Below, piece by piece: positions 13,001 to 64,000 of a stretch of DNA of 64,000 nt. The DNA comes from Oasisia sp. SBJ-2009. Lineage: Eukaryota > Annelida > Polychaeta > Sabellida > Siboglinidae. A program made the translations under genes and the position numbers. The stretch's first letter is position 1. Every line of letters begins with the position of its first letter. The DNA lies in NCBI GenBank assembly GCA_964017155.1, contig OZ024863.1:40563617-40627616 (forward strand), written 5' to 3'. The notes under the pieces are model-generated. The model ran no database searches. It saw only the letters and a program-made list of their open reading frames with translations, and was not told the DNA's origin.

Positions 13001-16000
13001 GCTTTGGCAAAATTGTCAATAAAACTTTAAAAACCAGATATAATATTTATTATTTTGAGTTTGCTCTCAGTGTGTCGTTTATCTCTTTGTATCGTTTAAA
13101 TTGCGAGCATTACAGGGTAACTAAACTACTTAACTAAAACAGACGCGCGCACACTCACACAAAACTCGTTTATAGTCAAATTTGCTTCATATCAGCCTGT
13201 TCAATAATCACACAATCACAATATCATTAAAATCAGTTGTGGTAAGAGGGTGTGAAGATCTGGCTCAACCTTAATTCCATTTTGAAGCACACAGCTTATA
13301 CTTACTTGAAATCACACATATGAAATATTTATTTACATGTGTAACTGGTTCAGACTGTAATTGCGGTTGGTGTAACCTTACGCCTGCACTACTTTTAATG
13401 AGTCAACCTATATTTATTACTTTACATCACTGTTGTGACATCAAATCGGGTCTACATTTTCTATTTGAAATATAATTCTTATTCAACATGCTAAATTAAT
13501 ATTATATAATTTATACAATTATTGCCGGGTTGACAGTGGCCAGTTTCTTCTTTTGAAGCATTCATCATATTGTATTATCCTAATGTTATGTTACTGGCTA
13601 CAGCCTTAATTGGCTCCGTTGTCAACCGGGAATCGTGTACTATATCACATATTGTCACATTTGCCGATTATGGTTATTTGTATGATGCACGCGATTCAGA
13701 AAATAAATTACTACTAAAAATAATAAAAAAACATTTTCTAAAGCGCTAATTCCTGCATGGCGGATTGATGCGCTGTACAAGACAATAAATGTATTAATAA
13801 ATGTAAATTATATTAATTAATATAAATCAAATCAACTTTTGGTTTAAGATGTACACTAGTATAAACCTTTGTATGTAAATTATATAAATCATATAAATCA
13901 ATTTAAAATAAATTAAACACTGTTATAAAGACGTATAGTACTAAACCTCTGTAAATTATATAAATTAATATAAAATATAAAATTAAAACATTTACTAAAT
14001 CTATGTATGTAAATTATCTATACATTAATCTAAAACAAATACTGATTAAAACGTGTATAACACTAAAAAGAAATTATAAAGCAGTGTCCGTCATTTCACA
14101 ACAATTTGAATAAATTAAAATGGCTAATAAAAAGATATGTCTTTAAAGACTTTATAAACACAGATAATGTTCCATTACTGACATTTTTCTGGCGCGGCTG
14201 TCGTAGTTGGATGAGGAGAAAGCACCCACAGAACACGGAGCGTGTGCCGTCACCGCCGGCCAACGACATGCTGGACGCGCACCACCGCATGAGTGTGCTG
14301 CCGTACCTGGAGGACCTGCACCGCGTCGAGAGCACGGACGACGTTCCCAGCGACGGTACGTTACACGTGTGGTGGCTGCAACACCTCGTCTCGTCTTACC
14401 TCGCTTGTGCCAGTAGTCTGTGCGTTTCACGCCCCTTGTTTGTGCGGTTCGTGCCACTCTCTGGACAAGTGTGCTGCCGTTGTTGTTTTTGCATTGTCAC
14501 CGCCACAATCTTAGCCTGTGTCGTGGGAAGGCAGCATTCTGGGCTTTCCCGCTTTCGTGGGTTCTATTGTACAAAATTCATTAGTGAAATGTGAAAATGT
14601 TTGTCATGACTGTCTCTTCTTTGCACCATGCACTTGCACTGTCAAGTGTACACCTTCCCCGCACAAATGCACATCATTAGTAGGCACATTCATGTTTGAT
14701 ATAATGAATGACGTCCAACCACACCATTTCTATTTTATCCATCTAATCTTAGTCCCACATTGAGCTTCTCCTGCTTTTCACACAGTGCGCTTCTTTAAAT
14801 TCCTTTCTGTTCTTTGCCACTGTGACAAGATCGGCAAAATACCACGCAAAACCGTTTACCAAAAATCGTGCCAGTGAAAGTGATTGGCACCAGTGATTGG
14901 CAGCTTCGTAGGAAAAGTACGAGCCCTGGAGGCCCATTGCTAATGTCTTCGCATCGCAGGAGTAATCTTGCCAGGTCATGTAAGTAGTCTGGACAGGTCA
15001 TGTAAGTAGTCTTGCCAGGTCATGTAAGTAGTCAGGGGAGAGCACAGGCAATTAGTCTGCACGGGTCATGCAAGTAGTCTGGATGGGTCGTGCAAGTATT
15101 TGGACAGGTCAACCAACCAAGTAGTCTGGACAGGTTAGGCAAGTAGTCTGGACAGGTCAGGCAAGTAGTCTGGACAGGTCAGGCAAGTAGTCTGGACAGG
15201 TCAGGCAAGTATTTGGACAGGTCAACCAACTGAACCAAGTAGTCTGGACTGACCAGGCAAGTAATCTGGATAGGTTATGCAAGTAGTCTGCACAGGTCAT
15301 GCAAATAGTCTGGACAGGTCATGCAAATAGTCTGGACAGGTCAGGCAAGTAGTCTGGACATGTCAGGCAAGTAGTCTGGACAGGTCAGGCAAGTATTTGG
15401 ACAGGTCAACCAACTGAACCAAGTAGTCTGAACAGGTCAGGCAAGTAGTTTGCAAGTAAATAATAGTAGTCTGTGTAGGTTATGTAAGTAGTCATGGTAG
15501 GACGTATATATATACTGTGCATGTCGTGTAAATAGAAGTGCATGTCCTATTCATTAGCGCTCATGCAAGTAGTCTGTACAGGTCAAGCAACTAGACTGGA
15601 GCTCACGCAAGTAGTAACTTAACCGTACAATTCCTAGGATGTCAACTGAAGTTTGTTTGTTGTGATTACTGGGTTTTCAAGTCCAACATAATGTAGCCTA
15701 TTCAGGTTACAGTTAAATTGTAAGCCTGATTCCCTCCTGCTTGTGTGACCTGATCAGATTACTTGCTTGAACTGCACCAAACTTTTAAATTACGGACGAT
15801 TGTGACAAAATAGTCAACACACGTTTCTTCCACGTACATACAACTTCATACATTTATTATGCAAAAAGTTCACTGATTTAAAAAAACCTCGAAATCACCT
15901 GTATTTATGGACAACTGGCTCTTTCAAACAGTCGTAGCCATTACTAATTTATTAATCTATTGATGGCTGTTTACAGAAATCACATTTAGCAGTACAAACT

Positions 16001-18012
16001 GCAACTCAGTTGTTACTATCTGTATTTTTCAAGTGTTGCCAGTTTTAGACGGCCCAAAACATTAATTTGGTAGCCATTTTGTGCACTAACCGCATTGATT
16101 GTGTGCACTAACCCAATTGATTGTGTGCGCTAACCCCATTGGTTTATTAATTGGTTAATTAAATTGAATGTATACACTCACCCATTAACCATGTGTGTAC
16201 ACTTGCCCATTGATCGGGTATACATTCACCCATTGACTGTGTGTACACTCACCCAATAGCTGTGTGTACACGTAGCCATTGGTCATGTGTACACCCATCT
16301 GTTGACCATGTGTACACTCACCCCATTGACTTTGTATACACTCACCCATTGACCATAATTATATGCATACTCTTGCCTAGTGACCGTATGTACACTCACC
16401 CCATTGACCGTGTGTACACTCACCCGGTGACCATGTGTACACTCAGAGTGACTGTGTGTACACTCACCCGGTGACCGTGTGTACACTCACCTGGTGACCA
16501 TGTGTACACTCACCCCATTGACTGTGTGTACACTCACCCGGTGACCATGTGTACACTCAAGAGTGACTGTGTACACTCACCCGGTGACCGTATGTACACT
16601 CACCCCATTGACTCTGTGTACACTCACCCGGTGACTGTGTGTACACTCACCCTGTGAATGTGTGTACACTCGCCCAGTCACCATGTGTACACTCACCCGG
16701 TGACCGTGTGTACACTCACCCGGTGACCAGACATGGGGTCAAATGTATTTGTATTTGAAAGTATTTAAATACTTTTTTTAAAGTATTTGTATTTGTATTT
16801 GACATTTAGGAATTGAAAGTATTTGTATTTGTATTTAAATACTTTCCTAAAGTATTTGATATTTCAAATACTTTTCAAATACTTTTTCAAATACTTTGGG
16901 TATATATTTGGGTCAGTTCTTTCTTCCACTGTGTTTATGTAAGTTACTGCTATGGTAAATTAGCCAATGTGATATCAGTGACAGTCAGGGACTAAGAACT
17001 TAATTACACAGCTTAGCACATATGGGCACCAGTAAACCCTGGGCACCAGCTAGCTAGCCAATTCCCTTTGTGTGATAGAGGAAGAAGCCTGGCACTAGTT
17101 TATCAAGCCTTTGTTCAAGCCAGGTATCCCCAATTAAATAAGCCACAGTGGACTTTGTTCAAACATCACTGAGCCCAGTGTGCAGGGCAGCCTAATTGAT
17201 ACTGATGATAAATGGAGAACCCAATTCAAGTCAGATCTTGTTAAGTGATCCTCAGTGAATGAATGGAAAGCTTGGCTGTGGGTTCTGTCCACATTGCCAT
17301 GATTGTGTGAGAAGGGTGTGGAGGAATGATTAAAAGGAACATTGCATTCAATTAGCTTGCAGCAGGACTTTGCACTATCCCATATAAGTACTAACTTCCA
17401 CCATCCTGGGTGATATAACTGACAATTTTAGAAGTATACACTGGGCAGTAGCCAGATAGATACTAGACCATAAACTAGATGAGCTGCTTGATATATCGTT
17501 TTGTTTCTTTTACCTATATAGTAATATATCCTTAAAATGAAAAGTATTTGAAAAAGGATTTGAAATACTTTTAAAAAGTATTTGTATTTAAATACATTTG
17601 TATTTAAAAGTATTTGTATTTGAATCCCTCAAATGTATTTGTATTTAAATACATTTCAATGTATTTGACCCCATGTCTGCCGGTGACCGTGTGTACACTC
17701 ACCCGGTGACCGTGTGTGCACTCACTGACAGTATGTACACTCACCCAGTGACCGTGTGTACACTCACCCGGTGACCGGGTGTACACTCACCCGGTGACAA
17801 TGTGTACACTCACCCAATGACTGTATACACTCACCCAATGACTGTATACACTCACCCAGTAACCGTGTGTACACTCATCCAATGACCATGTATACATGTG
17901 TGTTGTAGATGAGAAGGCTCCTAAGCACCACCAGTTGGCCCCTCCGTCTCCGTCGGTTGCGAAGAAGCAGGCAGTGCAGAAATCCAAGAAGTCCACGTGT
18001 CGACAGTCCTGA
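7053..18012 (+). CDS. STK11: Serine/threonine kinase LKB1, complete, nine coding exons
   Basis: This is the master kinase that, with STRAD and MO25, phosphorylates AMPK-family kinases. Exons: 7053-7369, 7959-8042, 9003-9092, 9542-9674, 10151-10287, 12172-12299, 12556-12613, 14207-14355, 17909-18012. All phases agree and give 399 aa (human 433). The kinase domain spans about residues 57-317: Gly loop LGEGSYGKV (64-72), catalytic Lys87 in AVKILK, HKD at 183-185, DLG at 203-205 (the LKB1-type replacement of DFG), and SPAFQPPEI (225-233). After the kinase comes the family motif VLPYLEDLH. The C-terminus KKSTCRQS keeps a Cys four from the end (prenylation-type) with a basic-flanked Ser at Cys-2, like the end of vertebrate LKB1. 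The start is the first in-frame ATG before the kinase domain. The exon 4 donor (GAG|gttcgc) is weak, but it gives the family's spacing between GVAE and CRTSQGS. Confidence 0.97.
8488..8700. mobile_element. Partial hAT-type element, same family as 16728-17679
   Basis: It starts CAGACATGGGGTCAAATAC and continues for about 75 bases closely matching the inverted right end of the 952-bp element, including the TTGAGGGAT.CAAATAC block. No second terminus is found, so the right boundary is approximate and the copy is probably truncated. It lies in STK11 intron 2. Confidence 0.6.
9418..9517 (+). mobile_element. Fragment of the 291-bp hAT MITE family
   Basis: This is the 3' part of the family seen at 40357-40647 and 51949-52230. 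Shared blocks are GGACCTTTTTTGC, TTTCTACCCGTCC, TTTACCCATCCA and the end CTCTAGATAAAGCC. It ends about 25 bases before the STK11 exon 4 acceptor. Confidence 0.7.
9867..10128. mobile_element. Fold-back (long inverted repeat) element, about 262 bp
   Basis: The left arm begins TTTATTGTAATATAATTAAC and the right arm ends with its inverse. The arms are about 120 bases each around a short centre near GGGATAATTATCC. Imperfections are few, so the transcript could form a long hairpin. It lies in STK11 intron 4. The outer flank (TTCATGGCTCCAAGAATGG) is shared with the element at 29351-29463. Confidence 0.8.
10663..11852. repeat. Satellite of five 238-bp units
   Basis: The marker CGTTC(a/g)GTGCAAAATG recurs at 10663, 10901, 11139, 11377 and 11615, an exact 238-base period. 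Units differ by only a few substitutions and the last decays after about 11830. It is AT-rich and lies in STK11 intron 5. There is no open frame across it. Confidence 0.95.
13711..14173. mobile_element. Dispersed AT-rich element, copy A
   Basis: It starts near CTAAAGCGCTAATTCCTGC and runs through many AAATTATATAAAT repeats to CAGATAATGTTCCA. The same order of blocks occurs at 32739-33178. Class is unknown: I see no clear terminal repeats, only A/T-rich ends. It ends about 33 bases before STK11 exon 8. Confidence 0.75.
14985..15480. repeat. Minisatellite, 22-bp unit
   Basis: Units read GTAGTCTGGACAGGTCAGGC plus AA, with variants (gtcatg, atttggacaggtcaaccaac). It lies in STK11 intron 8. Decayed units continue weakly to about 15620. 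Confidence 0.9.
16150..17895. repeat. Minisatellite, 23-bp unit, split by a hAT element
   Basis: Units read TGTGTACACTCACCCGGTGA plus CCG, regular from about 16380 and degenerate before that. The array is interrupted at 16728-17679 by a transposon and resumes at 17680. It runs to within about 15 bases of the STK11 exon 9 acceptor at 17908. Confidence 0.92.
16728..17679. mobile_element. hAT-type non-autonomous element, 952 bp, with 8-bp target duplication
   Basis: The termini are CAGACATGGGGTCAAAT and the inverse of CAGACATGGGGTCAAATAC. It is flanked on both sides by CCGGTGAC (16720-16727 and 17680-17687). Removing the element and one copy of the 8-mer restores a perfect minisatellite unit. 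The subterminal regions are rich in AAGTATTTGTATTT. No transposase frame is seen. Confidence 0.88.
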
Positions 18013-18289
18013 TACTGGCCGAGTCTAGCTCAGCCCGCCGCGTCCTCCATGGACCACTGTGTCCCCTCAATGTCGTGTCTCCCTCCGTCAACTGAATGGG
18101 TGTGTGACGGCCGAAATGTTTACTGTCCCCCGTGTGATAGGCCACGATAGGCCACGTGTTGGTGCATTGCAGTATTATGTATGCGCGTGGCCGATATCGG
18201 TGATAACTCTCAAGTTATGTTGAGTCTGCAAAGAATCAGTGAACCTTACCCCACGGTTGCCATCAGCTATATATTCCCGCAGTTAGTTC

Positions 18290-18295
18290 AATAAA
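18290..18295 (+). promoter_or_regulatory. STK11: Proximal poly(A) signal, STK11
   Basis: AATAAA lies 278 bases after the STK11 stop, in a T/G-containing context. It would give a short 3' UTR. Confidence 0.5.
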
Positions 18296-20038
18296 AGTTA
18301 GTTTGGATTACAGTGTAGTTTATAAAATAACAAGTGTTACAATAGAATTAGCAACATTTGATCCTTTCATGGTTTGGTATGTTTTTATGCTTTTATGAAA
18401 ACTGAAGCCAGCCGTTGCAATGCCAATTTATGTATGAAGACTTACAGCTGAACTTACAACAATATATATATTATATACCCGGTATAATGCTGCAGCATTC
18501 ATTTGCACTGTATAATTTGGTGGAGTTATTCCGAAGCTACGTGATGATAAATTATGTGTGTACTAACTGTACACAGACGACAGGAAATAGTAAGTGATTC
18601 ATCTGTTCGATGTGATCCGTACACGCACTTGGGGGAGATGGCAGTCTAAAAATGTGTCATTGATAATGTACAGATATAATTGTTAACTTAATTCGACTGT
18701 TATGTCAGAGTAACGTTCGACTTGGGAGTTTTTTACCTGCGATCTGGGAACCAAAGAAAGTCTTGTATTATATTTTAGGTAGTTAATTCAGGTAGACAGT
18801 TGCCACGTTGCGGTTTGATTGGAGTCGACCTGCATGGGAGGATTGGCACCAATCCAATAGATAAGTAAAAACGTTGCCGTTTTTTGTGTGCAGATAAGTA
18901 CATGGTTACAGTCAATGCTAAACTGTTGGTGGTAAACGAAATGCAAAAGAATAACCTTGTGGCCTACTGGCGATTGCATGAGTTCGTAAAGTAAAACATG
19001 CGTCGTTACTGGTTTGTTTGTCACGAATGCCATACGTCGGGGGGAAATACATCAGTACAGTGGTGCCATCTATCATGTAAAATGTGTATTAATGCACTTT
19101 GGTGTGAATATCATAACTCGACATCGTGGTAGGTGATGACCTGACAACCTTGGCTTATCTGTGGAGTCCAACAGTGTTAGCTGTAATTGGGGACATCACC
19201 TTGGATTGGTCAACATCTCTACTTCCATGTCACAAATCATGGGATCGTCTCAATTTGTGAATTGATGGGATGACCCGTAATCAATCATATATTGTGTCAC
19301 ATATTTACAGCTCACTAACAAGACACTATTCGCTGTACAAATACAATCCCCGAGCACTTTTTGTATGGACGGAGTCGGCGGACACTATTTAGACAGTTTG
19401 ATGTCATTTTGCTACATTTACACACTTGGGGATTGACTCTACTGGGTGTCCCCATTGTTCTCATGAGGGCGGTTTCTCACAGGGTGTCTCATTTGTTCAG
19501 TTTTGCAAACTGTACACGTGATTGACGCAGCTTGTATTGCAGTAAAACAGTGTCAACACAGGCAATGCCGTACTTAAGACTGTATGTGTGTGTGCGTATA
19601 TGGATGTATATATGCACAGATTTGCATTGGTTTAAATATTTATTGATCCATTAACAGTAATTTATCAGGTTTGCAGTGAATAAATGCGGTTTTCACTTTA
19701 GTACCACACACATTTTTACAGACAAATTGTTGCAGGGTTGAAAAACTTTGACAGAAATGTTGGTTGGGTGAAAAAGAAGTAGTTTTGACATTATTTGAAT
19801 TACGTTTTAATACAGATACCTGTCAGGTTTGATCGACTGATCGTCTTGTGCGTATGGCTCGTTTGTCTGGCAGCAAGACACGTGACGCCCTCTGTTGATG
19901 CACTTGTTGATCGTATCACTGACATCTTGCACATTATTGCCGTTACATTATGTTTTGTTGACGTGTTGGCAGCTGTATATAAAGTTTAAATAGCACACCT
20001 TTGTTCAGACGATGAGCAAGGTCCATGTAAATCTTAAC
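18296..20038. other. STK11 extended 3' UTR or spacer
   Basis: No convincing exon is seen in this 1.7 kb on either strand. It lies between two candidate STK11 poly(A) signals and could be long-form 3' UTR. No repeats stand out. Confidence 0.45.
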
Positions 20039-20044
20039 AATAAA
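20039..20044 (+). promoter_or_regulatory. STK11: Distal poly(A) signal, STK11
   Basis: AATAAA is followed about 20 bases later by a strong T/G-rich stretch (GATGTTGTGTTTTCTTGTG), a typical downstream element. It would give a roughly 2-kb 3' UTR. Confidence 0.5.
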
Positions 20045-20494
20045 GCGTGCCTAATGTACAGTTGATGTTGTGTTTTCTTGTGATCAGGATACAATCCAAC
20101 AAATTTCATAAGACTATGTACATCATAATAATACATTTTTTAAATCACCAGAGGTCCACGGAATAACTTTATTAACGTTTTAATTAGTTAATATAAATTT
20201 TGTTTTTATATTAACTGTTTTAAGAGAGCATACACCACCCCCCCAAGCGCTCAAGCTTCGATTGGACTTTTAACGCCAGGAAATGGCCCAGTCCAGTATT
20301 TGGAGAAAGAAGAATAAACTTTGTTTAATTTCATGACATTTGTCTCAAATAAATATCTGCATGTAAAAAAGTATTTAGCTATATTTGTTATTGCAATGGT
20401 CTTTACAATTGGAAACTTCAAGGTCAAGTTATAGTATGTTCTGAAAATATAAGTAGTACTGTCAACATGATTATGTCTGTTCATACACACATTT

Positions 20495-20500
20495 TTTATT
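20495..20500 (-). promoter_or_regulatory. ASNSD1: Poly(A) signal, ASNSD1
   Basis: AATAAA on the minus strand lies about 67 bases after the ASNSD1 stop codon. With the distal STK11 signal at 20039 it places two convergent 3' ends within about 450 bases. Confidence 0.55.
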
Positions 20501-20566
20501 ATTACGCCTGTTTAAACACTGTTGGATTTATCAACTGTCAATGTAGATTACGATGGGTCAACCACG

Positions 20567-61370
<40,804 letters not shown>

Positions 61371-61487
61371 CTGCAACAGCCAATGGCATTAACAGCAAGA
61401 TCGTTACTGTGGAGTTGTTGGTGATGAATTTATTTAACTTTGGCTTAAAAGCATTTCTTCTTTCTGTGGTCTGTGGTGTATGTGTGT

Positions 61488-61860
<373 letters not shown>

Positions 61861-64000
61861 ATATTTGTGTGAATTTGTGCATGTATTTACCTAAATAATA
61901 AGTGTGTGTGTGTGGATTTGTGCACGAATTAATAAGTGGAAATGATACATGTTGTCATGTATGCACACCCACATACAGTTTGCCAAAATACGCATAACAT
62001 ATGCACAATATACACACAATGTGACCACTGGAAATAATGCAATCAACAGGTTGAAGCATTGGTCTAACAATCCACCCACTTCTGAATATTTCTTTTAATC
62101 TGTATTACCTCAGTGTACTGGAGCGTGCACAAAGAACTCTTGTAACTTATTGCAGTTTGTGGACATTGTGTTTTCAAGGCCAGTTCTTGTTCACTAGAGC
62201 CCGCACACATGAATCTTTATTTACATTCTATCTACATAACCAGCCTGGTAAAATTATATGCAATTTTCTATGAGGACACCTGAGGTATTGATGTAAATAC
62301 AATGGATGCCTGATTGCATTACACACCTCAGGTAATGAACGATATCAATGTGCTTATTGTGAAATGTGAACTATAGATAAAACTGTGAATTGTGATCACA
62401 GGTTATTACATAGCGAGATTATTTCATGGCTGCATGCATTGATATTATGTTTATACGGCCCTGACAGAGGCCTTTGTTATCACAAACACTGTGTGGTCAT
62501 AACGCATACGAGAGATATGGTGCCAACAGTCACAGATATAATGGCACCTATTTGACGACACATTAACAGGCAGAAAACAAAGTGCCCTGAGTTGCAACCT
62601 GACTATAGTGATGACTTTGACAGCCTATTCACTCAAGCCTAACTTCATGTCCATCTCACTGATAGAGCAGTTATGTTCACAATAGGACAGTCGCACTTTA
62701 TTTCTGAAATTGTAACACATGTGACATTTGTCATGCTAACACACTGACCTTGAAATTAAGGTCACTTAGCCCCAGTCCAAATGGATGACCTGGCATACTG
62801 GAGTGACCACTAAGCAGGGTTGCCTAGCATTGCAGGGTATACCCAGAGTTATATCTATGGGTGTACCACACTGAGGGTTGAAGAGAGAAATAGTTGTTGA
62901 GAGGACTCTGTATAAGTCAGAATCAGACAGTGTTCATTGTGGAGTATGGAGACTGTGGAGTCTAGCCAGACAGTGGTCAGGCAGTCCAGACAATGACAAA
63001 ATGACCACATCAACACTGCTCTGTGTCTCTTCTGAAGACTTATTTACACCTATTTACCTTGACATGCATGCAATAATTTCCAGAAAACATACAGACAAAC
63101 TGTTCAACTACAGATGTAGATCTGTCAATGTTACATTTTAAAATGCCGACATTCTCGCTGAACTGAATAACATTGGTAATGCCCCACACACTCTATATTG
63201 AAACAATAATTTACCAATAATCAATCGTTTCATTTGTTAATCCAAGGCCTGGGAAAGCACAGTGAAATAGGAATATTTGCAGCAGAACTCTCAAACAATT
63301 TTGCTCTGTGCAAACAGCAACTTCAAAATGGAGACACCAAATGGCAAATGAATGAAGTGTCTGTGAATGGGTCGATGCAAGATTGCATCAGTGACAGTCT
63401 GTAGCTGCCCAAGACTGAAAGGACACCATCTCCAGATCACTGTGTCACTAGCATGAATTACATAGAAGTCTACCAAACTGTATTATTAGTTTGGCCCACA
63501 GATTTTAGATTTGGACTGCACGCATCTGAAAGGTGATTCACCTGGAAGGTGATTTATCTGAAGTACCAACATCTCAATTCACAGATAAACGTCTTGTCCC
63601 AACTGTGTAATTTCAACTTAGCAACTGCATAATATACATTTAAACATATTTATCAGGCTTAAAACAATATTTATAGATTCAAATACGTAACACAGTACCA
63701 CTACATTTAAACATAATTTAACAGACTTAAAAACACTATTATTAAATGTAAACACAATTTCTCACTCTTAAAACAATATTACAACACATAAACATAATTT
63801 ATCAGACTTAAAACAACATAAAAGAGAAAATTAACAGTAATTTCTCAATGCCTGTTTGTAACATGTTAATGTTACTATGTACAGGTGTTTATTTAATGAA
63901 AACCATGAAGATTTTCAAGAGTGACATTATCCTGAGGCAATATATTAATTAAAATAATTAGTGTGAAAGTATCAAGTTATCAATGAATAGATCATTTGTA
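61861..64000. other. ASNSD1 intron 1 region, no exon found
   Basis: I searched the minus strand for an ATG-Cys-Gly-Ile-type start exon and found none. The sequence is AT-rich with no clear repeats. The first exon probably lies beyond the window. Confidence 0.45.

Noticed and set aside
14106..14594. 162-codon frame around STK11 exon 8
   Set aside because: The exon is 14207-14355; flanking codons are intron read-through, as the phases and family alignment require.
62170..62215. Minus-strand ATG-Cys-Ala-Gly start as ASNSD1 exon 1
   Set aside because: The peptide MCAGSSEQELALKTQ lacks the family's Met-Cys-Gly-Ile start and does not align with the N-terminal domain.

Overview
This window is nuclear DNA of a multicellular animal. 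The genes are split by GT-AG introns, end at AATAAA signals, and sit among minisatellites, microsatellites and decayed transposons. The proteins are bilaterian. Invertebrate-type intron content and non-LTR relics suggest an invertebrate, perhaps a mollusc or other lophotrochozoan, but the sequence does not settle the taxon.

Layout. At 1-2.9 kb are the last two coding exons of glucosidase II beta (PRKCSH, + strand), ending in the ER-retention signal HDEL. At about 6.9-18.0 kb (3' UTR perhaps to 20.06 kb) is a complete nine-exon LKB1/STK11 kinase gene (+ strand, 399 aa). From 61.4 kb back to 20.57 kb on the minus strand lies asparagine synthetase domain-containing protein 1 (ASNSD1). I could rebuild eleven exons in consistent phase (797 aa); only the first exon, carrying the N-terminal Met-Cys-Gly-type start, was not found and is probably beyond 64 kb. 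Its 16.4-kb second intron holds two complete + strand genes of the hippocalcin/neurocalcin family of neuronal calcium sensors (49.2-52.5 kb and 57.8-60.7 kb), a tandem duplicate pair. STK11 and ASNSD1 are convergent, with 3' ends only a few hundred bases apart.

The non-coding part is dominated by tandem arrays: at least eleven minisatellites, many with 23-31-bp units, totalling roughly 13 kb, plus a 238-bp x 5 satellite. Several lie directly against splice sites. Mobile elements include several hAT-type non-autonomous elements, two with exact 8-bp target duplications (one inside a retrotransposon relic, one inside a minisatellite). There are also a fold-back family, a tRNA-derived SINE, a dispersed AT-rich family and at least four non-LTR reverse-transcriptase relics.

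The genes do not form an operon or a single pathway: ER glycoprotein trimming, AMPK-activating kinase signalling, an asparagine-synthetase-like protein, and calcium sensing. I see no clearly new multi-gene system. The most unusual biology is the nested calcium-sensor pair with signs of gene conversion, the repeat-bounded splice sites (including a GC-AG intron), and the G-quadruplex-prone intergenic minisatellite.
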